A DNA stretch of 10,451 nucleotides, from assembly GCA_905371865.1 (NCBI GenBank), contig CAJPNA010000034.1, forward strand, positions 1 through 10,451, read 5' to 3'. Each line of letters starts with the position of its first letter. Position 1 is the stretch's first letter. Position numbers and translations under genes: made by a program. The stretch comes from an uncultured Carnobacterium sp. GTDB taxonomy: Bacteria > Bacillota > Bacilli > Lactobacillales > Aerococcaceae. The notes beneath the pieces are model-generated. The model had not been told where the DNA came from. It did no database searches and saw only the letters and a program-made list of their open reading frames with translations. Positions 7,257 to 10,451 of the stretch are shown in pieces.

Positions 7257-8002
7257 CAGTAGAAGTATGTGTTGGAAGCATCGCAGACTGCCAGATTGCC
7301 GAGCGTGCTGGTGCTGACCGCATTGAATTGAATAGCGCACTGTTCTTAGGAGGATTAACGTCAAGCATCGGGACTTTACAAAAAGTACTCGAGTCTGGAG
7401 TGAGCCTTCCGATTGTGTGCATGGTTCGTCCTCGTGGTGCAGGCTTTTGTTACACGAAGGAAGAGTTTGAAAGCATGCTAATCGATGCGAAACTCTTATT
7501 AGAAGCGGGTGCGAAAGGGTTAGCGTTTGGATTTCTATTAGAAGATCGGACGATTGACTGGAACCGTACGAAGCAGATGATTGAGTTGTGTCAGAAATAT
7601 CATGCCGAGAGTGTGTTCCATAAGGCGTTTGACCTTGTGCCTGATGTGAATAGTGCCATCGAGGGCTTGATTAAGCTAGGATGCACGCGCATTTTAACAG
7701 GGGGACAACAGGCGAAAATTGAAAAAGGAATCCCACTTTTAAAAGAGTTGCAGTCTCGCTACGGAAGTCAAATTGAATTGCTTTGTGGCGGCGGTGTCAC
7801 GAAAGAGAATGTGCAATTCTTAATGCAGGAGACGGGAATTTCGCAAATCCATGGAACGTTTAAGACGTGGAAGACGGACCCGACGACTGCAGGCGAGGAG
7901 TTGAGCTATGCCTATCATGAAAATGGAGATTACGAACAGACGGATGAAGCGTTGTTGAAAGAAGTAGTGGCGCTTGTTCGTGGACAGGAGGAAACGAAAT
8001 GA
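7253..8002 (+). CDS. cutC: CutC family protein (TIM-barrel)
   Basis: A 249-residue protein of normal CutC length. The recognisable stretches are VEVCVGS at the start, RIELNSALFLGGLTSS (23-38), MVRPRGAGF (57-65), FHKAFD (122-127), ILTGG (147-151), the GGGVT loop (179-183) and H200. CutC was named for copper tolerance, but its biochemical function is not established. Membership in this catabolic operon argues for an enzyme acting on a sugar or its phosphate. The ATG at 7253 overlaps the M20 stop as ATGA, with AGAGGGGA (7241-7248) just upstream. An in-frame ATG at 7166 lies inside the M20 gene. The 3' end overlaps the next gene by four bases. Family assignment is firm; function is not. Confidence 0.9.
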   Translation: MTVEVCVGSIADCQIAERAGADRIELNSALFLGGLTSSIGTLQKVLESGVSLPIVCMVRPRGAGFCYTKEEFESMLIDAKLLLEAGAKGLAFGFLLEDRTIDWNRTKQMIELCQKYHAESVFHKAFDLVPDVNSAIEGLIKLGCTRILTGGQQAKIEKGIPLLKELQSRYGSQIELLCGGGVTKENVQFLMQETGISQIHGTFKTWKTDPTTAGEELSYAYHENGDYEQTDEALLKEVVALVRGQEETK

Positions 8003-8895
8003 GTAAACGATTGTTAAATTGTGTGGCCAGTGATTTCAGAAAAATGACAGGAAAAGAATTGAAAAAGGCGATTGAAGCTGCAGAAGGAAGAACGGTGTGC
8101 TGTGAAACGGTATGCTCACGTCCAACGATGCTGAATGAATTATCTAACGCAGAAATCGCAAAGGCGTTCGGTGGAGACATGGTGCTCTTGAACGGGTTTG
8201 ACTGTATTGATCCACTGATTTATGGTGCTGAAGAAAGTGAAAATCCAGTACAACGCGCGAAAGAACTGAGTGGGTTGCCAATTGGGGCGAACTTGGAGCC
8301 GGTGGACATGAATGCAGAAATGCTAGAAACACGTATCGAAATCTCACCAGGGCGTCAATGTACGGTGGAAACAGTGAAATGTGCGGAAGAACTTGGTCTT
8401 GATTTTATCTGCTTAACAGGAAATCCAGGAACAGGGGTAACGAATGAAACGATTGAAGCGTCTCTTGCTATGGTGAAACAACATTATTCAGGGCTTGTCA
8501 TTGCTGGTAAAATGCATGGGGCAGGCTCGAAGGAACCTGTGATGAACGTGGACATCGCGAAACGCTTCATTAAAGCAGGAGCTGATGTGATTCTTGTTCC
8601 AGCAGTTGGAACGGTGCCAGGGTTTACAGACGCAGAACTGGTGGAAATTGTGAAAGAGGCGCATGCCAATGATGCACTTGTGCTTTCTGCGATTGGAACA
8701 AGCCAAGAAGGTTCTTCAAGAGAAGTCATCGAACAAATTGCTATCCGTAATAAAGTTGCCGGTGTGGATATTCAACATATCGGGGACGCAGGATACGGCG
8801 GGTTAGCGACAGTGGAAAATATTTACGCATTGTCAGTTGCGATTCGAGGAATTCGTCATACAGTAGCTCGTATGGCACGCTCAGCTGTTCGATAA
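7999..8895 (+). CDS. Uncharacterised TIM-barrel-like protein (possibly DUF7916 family)
   Basis: A 298-residue protein without signal peptide or membrane segment. It has regularly spaced strand-plus-loop motifs typical of a (beta/alpha)8 barrel: GGDMVLLNGFD (58-68), LPIGANLEP (93-101), DFICLTGNPGTGVTN (135-149), LVIAGKMHGAGSKEP (166-180), ADVILVPAVGTVPGFT (195-210), ALVLSAIGTSQEG (226-238) and VDIQHIGDAGYGG (256-268). The late glycine-rich loops could hold a phosphate, as in many sugar-phosphate barrels. I recall similar proteins beside PTS genes in Firmicutes under a domain-of-unknown-function label, but cannot confirm the number. AGGAGG (7986-7991) lies seven bases before the ATG, which overlaps the cutC stop as ATGA. 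It is the last gene of the operon. An isomerase, aldolase or lyase role is conceivable, not shown. Confidence 0.75.
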   Translation: MSKRLLNCVASDFRKMTGKELKKAIEAAEGRTVCCETVCSRPTMLNELSNAEIAKAFGGDMVLLNGFDCIDPLIYGAEESENPVQRAKELSGLPIGANLEPVDMNAEMLETRIEISPGRQCTVETVKCAEELGLDFICLTGNPGTGVTNETIEASLAMVKQHYSGLVIAGKMHGAGSKEPVMNVDIAKRFIKAGADVILVPAVGTVPGFTDAELVEIVKEAHANDALVLSAIGTSQEGSSREVIEQIAIRNKVAGVDIQHIGDAGYGGLATVENIYALSVAIRGIRHTVARMARSAVR

Positions 8896-8905
8896 CAGAG
8901 AAAAA

Positions 8906-8942
8906 CCAGCACACTAGCTGAAGGCTGGTGTGCTGGTTTTTT
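8906..8942 (+). terminator. Intrinsic terminator at the operon end
   Basis: CCAGCACACTAGC (8906-8918) pairs with GCTGGTGTGCTGG (8924-8936) with one G-T wobble, followed by six Ts (8937-8942). It begins 11 bases after the last stop codon. Confidence 0.95.
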
Positions 8943-8955
8943 ATTTAGAGTTTTA

Positions 8956-9045
8956 TAGTTACAAAGCGCAGGGAATTACATTGGAGTGGATATTGCAATG
9001 TTTTATATGACGTATACTACTATGCAAATGGTAATGCTCACATCC
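8956..9045. repeat. Leftmost, degenerate hairpin unit
   Basis: It starts with TAGTTACAAAGCGC, resembling the TAGTTGAGTTCGC boundary of the later units, and ends with CTCACATCC, identical to the ends of units A and D. Between them ATTAC (8975-8979) can pair with GTAAT (9031-9035), and TTGCA (8992-8996) with TGCAA (9023-9027). Pairing is weaker and AT-richer than in the other units, so this may be a decayed member. Confidence 0.45.
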
Positions 9046-9070
9046 AAATTCTTCGCACTGTGAAGGATTT
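9046..9070. repeat. Small hairpin with ACT triloop
   Basis: AAAT (9046-9049) pairs with ATTT (9067-9070), and CTTCGC (9051-9056) with GTGAAG (9060-9065, one G-T wobble) around loop ACT. The same C-ACT-G apex occurs in three other hairpins of the array. Confidence 0.6.
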
Positions 9071-9076
9071 TCGAGT

Positions 9077-9232
9077 GCTCTTCGCAGTGGGTTATTGACT
9101 TTCTTTTCATCACTCGTGATTAAAGAAAGTCTAATAAACTGTGCGGGGAAAGACAAAGAAGCAAAAAGAGCTCACACTGTGAGCTCTTTTTTGTCTTCTG
9201 TCTTTCTGCCTTGTATCCTGTAGTTGAGTTCG
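9077..9232. repeat. Long repeat, copy 1 (two hairpins)
   Basis: This 156-base repeat matches 9584-9741. The first hairpin nests CGCA/TGCG (9083-9086, 9142-9145), TTATT/AATAA, GACTTTCTTT (9097-9106)/AAAGAAAGTC (9122-9131) and ATCAC/GTGAT around TC. The second (9148-9206) nests GAAAGAC/GTCTTTC, GAAG/CTTC and a 13-bp stem (9163-9175/9179-9191) around ACT. It ends with the boundary motif that starts unit A. Confidence 0.85.
9163..9192. terminator. Bidirectional terminator-like hairpin in long repeat copy 1
   Basis: A-run plus GAGCTCAC, loop ACT, GTGAGCTC plus T-run: 13 perfect pairs with As on one side and Ts on the other. It could terminate transcription on either strand. Confidence 0.6.
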
Positions 9233-9352
9233 CAAAAGCAGAGACTCAAGCCTTTCTTGCTTTGTCCGCGCGACTTTACAAGTCGCTTACGGCAAAGCTC
9301 GAACCGTCACCTAATATTCGCACTGCGAATATTAGCTGAGCGCTTTTGCTCA
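9213..9352. repeat. Unit A: outer stem with two hairpin branches
   Basis: The outer stem GCAAAAGC (9232-9239)/GCTTTTGC (9342-9349) encloses two branches. Branch one is GCTTTG (9259-9264)/CAAAGC (9293-9298), CCG/CGG and GCGACTT (9270-9276)/AAGTCGC (9280-9286) with loop TAC. Branch two is an 11-bp perfect hairpin, CTAATATTCGC (9311-9321)/GCGAATATTAG (9325-9335), with loop ACT. It starts with GTATCCTGTAGTTGAG and ends at the CTCACATCC boundary. Confidence 0.75.
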
Positions 9353-9471
9353 CATCCTGTAGTTGAAATCGAAAAGGCAGAAACGACGTCCACTTCCCAG
9401 AAAAGTCGCACGACTGCAAGCAGTCCCTTGCGTTGTTCTGGTCCAGTGATTCGTTTCTAAACGCCTTTTCT
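9353..9471. repeat. Unit B: three-stem hairpin
   Basis: Stems from outside in: GAAAAGGC (9371-9378)/GCCTTTTC (9463-9470); AGAAACG (9379-9385)/CGTTTCT (9452-9458); CCAGAAAA (9397-9404)/TGTTCTGG (9434-9441, one mismatch); GACTG/CAGTC around CAAG. The internal loops ACGTCCACTTC (9386-9396) and TCCAGTGATT (9442-9451) are identical to those of unit D, although the stems differ. Confidence 0.8.
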
Positions 9472-9583
9472 CGTATCCTTGAAGTTGAACTCGCCATCGC
9501 AGAAATGGCGTGCGTTTCCCGAAACGTCCGCAGAACGTTGCACGTTCCTTCCGGTGTTCCGGTTCAACGTTCCATTTCTGAAC
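9472..9583. repeat. Unit C: three-stem hairpin running into long repeat copy 2
   Basis: Stems: AGAAATGG (9501-9508)/CCATTTCT (9572-9579); CCGAAACG (9519-9526)/TGTTCCGG (9555-9562, imperfect); GAACGT (9533-9538)/ACGTTC (9542-9547) around TGC. The loop positions equivalent to those of B and D read CGTGCGTTTC (9509-9518) and TTCAACGTT (9563-9571). The outer stem and right boundary motif are missing where long repeat copy 2 begins, so the unit looks interrupted or fused. Confidence 0.75.
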
Positions 9584-9741
9584 GCTCTTCGCAGTGGTTT
9601 ATTGACTTTCTTTTCATCACTCGTGATTCAAGAAAGTCTAATAAACTTTGCGGGCGAAAGACGACGAAGCGAAAAAGACTCGCACTGCGAGTCTTTTTCT
9701 AGCTTCTGTCTTTCTGCCTCGTATCCTAGTAGTTGAGTTCG
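9584..9741. repeat. Long repeat, copy 2 (two hairpins)
   Basis: This copy matches 9077-9232 with scattered differences. The first hairpin keeps ATCAC-TC-GTGAT and GACTTTCTT/AAGAAAGTC. The second (9656-9714) nests GAAAGAC/GTCTTTC, GAAGC (9666-9670)/GCTTC (9702-9706) and a 12-bp stem (9672-9683/9687-9698) around ACT. Its upper stem GACTCGC/GCGAGTC replaces GAGCTCAC/GTGAGCTC of copy 1 on both strands. Confidence 0.85.
9672..9698. terminator. Bidirectional terminator-like hairpin in long repeat copy 2
   Basis: AAAAAGACTCGC and GCGAGTCTTTTT form 12 perfect pairs around ACT, with an A run and a T run at the ends. On the minus strand it is the first T-tailed hairpin downstream of the CBS/ACT gene, and may serve as its terminator. 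Confidence 0.6.
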
Positions 9742-9850
9742 GGCTCACAGGACTGACGTCCACTTCCCGAAATGTACGCAGAACGTTGCACGTTCCTTCC
9801 GTCATTTCGGTCCAGTGATTCAGTCCTGAGCGTTCGCCCTCACATCCTAG
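9721..9850. repeat. Unit D: three-stem hairpin overlapping the end of the CBS/ACT gene
   Basis: Stems: GGGC (9741-9744)/GCCC (9836-9839); CAGGACTG (9748-9755)/CAGTCCTG (9821-9828); CCGAAATG (9767-9774)/CATTTCGG (9803-9810); GAACGT (9781-9786)/ACGTTC (9790-9795) around TGC. The internal loops ACGTCCACTTC (9756-9766) and TCCAGTGATT (9811-9820) match unit B exactly. The right boundary CACATCCTAG contains the stop codon of the minus-strand gene. Confidence 0.85.
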
Positions 9851-10451
9851 TTATTTTGCAAATCCTCCACCTCAGCGACTGAGTAGTCTTTTTTCTCGAG
9901 GCCATCGACGATTTGTTGAAGGCTGTCTTTTGAAACACCAGCAGGTAATGTAATCAACAGACGACGTAAGCTTTTATCTTTTTGTGTGTCAATCGTCATT
10001 ACGTTGGCAATGGAAGCGTACTTGTTAATCACTTTAGAGATATTTGCAAGGGCTCCTTTTTCACCGCCTGAAATAATAGTCAATACATATGAACCATTTT
10101 TCACGTTCCAAGACTCTTGAAGCATGCCAAGGAGGCTACTGTGCGTTAAGATTCCATAGAATCGTTGTTCTCTATCTAAAACAGCAATATAAGGTAATTC
10201 TTTGATGGTAAAGAATACTTTGAAAAAAGAACTATCTACACTAATAAATTTAGTAGAATTCTTAATGAGATGTGTAACAGGAAGGCTCATATCACCGCCG
10301 TTTGCTTTGTGGCGATAAATGTGCATTTTATAAATATTTCCTCTAAAGAAAGTTTCTGTTTCGTCTAATACAGGCACACAACGATATCCGGATTCTTCTA
10401 AAATCGTAATGGCTTCTTCTAACGTGCAAGATTCTTTAACAACCGTTAGAC
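9847..10451 (-). CDS. CBS-CBS-ACT protein, probable c-di-AMP-binding CbpA type (5' end outside window)
   Basis: The frame stays open to the window edge, so 200 C-terminal residues are visible and the N-terminus is missing. A GTG at 10375-10377 is internal: the preceding residues (VKESCTLEEAITILEESGYR) are a normal CBS-domain segment. The visible part holds the rest of CBS1 (about 1-45), CBS2 (about 60-112, with YIAVLDREQRFYGILT) and an ACT-like domain (about 118-200, with SGGEKGALANISKVI). CBS pairs bind adenosine nucleotides and ACT domains bind small ligands. This order and size match the CbpA proteins of Listeria and lactic acid bacteria, which bind c-di-AMP, as I recall. It is cytoplasmic, converges on the PTS operon and has no evident link to it. 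Its stop codon lies within the boundary motif of repeat unit D. Confidence 0.85.
   Translation of the reverse strand, partial: LTVVKESCTLEEAITILEESGYRCVPVLDETETFFRGNIYKMHIYRHKANGGDMSLPVTHLIKNSTKFISVDSSFFKVFFTIKELPYIAVLDREQRFYGILTHSSLLGMLQESWNVKNGSYVLTIISGGEKGALANISKVINKYASIANVMTIDTQKDKSLRRLLITLPAGVSKDSLQQIVDGLEKKDYSVAEVEDLQNN

Larger units (their letters stand above)
8943..9846. repeat. Gene-free array of tandem hairpin units between convergent genes
   Basis: This 904-base stretch contains no gene I can support; short open frames on both strands arise from repeat sequence and lack ribosome binding sites. It is built of consecutive hairpin units separated by a boundary motif reading CATCCT or GTATCCT followed by (g)TAGTTGA and usually TTCG. 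The boundary occurs near 9042 (part), 9214, 9353, 9473, 9722 and 9842. Two unit types can be seen: a three-stem hairpin (B, C and D) and a 156-158 base repeat with two hairpins (two copies). Unit A and the leftmost unit are divergent. The position between two converging gene ends resembles that of REP/BIME-type elements, but the sequence is not one I recognise. Confidence 0.85.

Noticed and set aside
9224..9736. Open frames of 73-89 codons on both strands in the repeat array
   Set aside because: They overlap each other and the hairpins, lack ribosome binding sites and give low-complexity, non-protein-like sequences.
8943..9846. CRISPR array
   Set aside because: Units are over 100 bases and each is an internally paired hairpin; there are no identical short repeats with unique spacers and no cas genes.
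8943..9846. Integron attC array or a giant RNA such as GOLLD or ROOL
   Set aside because: No integrase or cassette genes and no attC core ends; the tandem modular layout without phage genes does not match what I recall of GOLLD or ROOL. Cannot be fully excluded without a model search.

Overview
The window looks like a chromosomal segment of a low-to-moderate GC Gram-positive of the order Lactobacillales. This rests on AGGAGG-type ribosome binding sites, a tRNA-Gln without an encoded CCA end, a lactose/cellobiose-type PTS, and a CBS/ACT protein of the c-di-AMP-binding CbpA type. Genus cannot be decided from the sequence.

Layout. Bases 1-75 hold the 3' part of a tRNA-Gln(TTG) gene and its intrinsic terminator. 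Bases 76-595 have no convincing gene. They contain a 214-base branched foldback (213-426), then a promoter with an 8-bp dyad across its -35 region. From 611 to 8895 nine genes run on the plus strand as one probable operon: a PRD regulator of the BglG/LicR kind, PTS IIA, IIB and IIC, a short GrdB-like protein, a glycosylasparaginase, an M20 metallopeptidase, a CutC-family protein and an uncharacterised TIM-barrel-like protein. Spacing is 12-16 bases in the first four genes. A terminator-like hairpin sits in the 91-base gap after IIC. The last four genes are joined by three ATGA stop/start overlaps. An intrinsic terminator follows at 8906-8942.

Bases 8943-9846 have no gene but are packed with tandem hairpin units. 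Separate copies keep the same internal-loop sequences while both strands of their stems change together. At the right edge, on the minus strand, is the 3' part of a CBS-CBS-ACT gene that runs off the window. It converges on the operon, so the hairpin array lies between two gene ends.

How the genes may work together (inference). The PTS would import and phosphorylate a sugar-containing substrate, with the regulator sensing PTS phosphorylation state. The usual 6-phospho-beta-glycosidase is absent. In its place is a cytoplasmic glycosylasparaginase with all recognisable catalytic residues, beside a PepV-like peptidase. This fits uptake and breakdown of a glycosyl-asparagine or small glycopeptide, for example GlcNAc-Asn, to sugar phosphate, ammonia and aspartate. 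The roles of the GrdB-like, CutC and last TIM-barrel-like proteins are unknown. The two most unusual items are this pathway and the covarying hairpin array.
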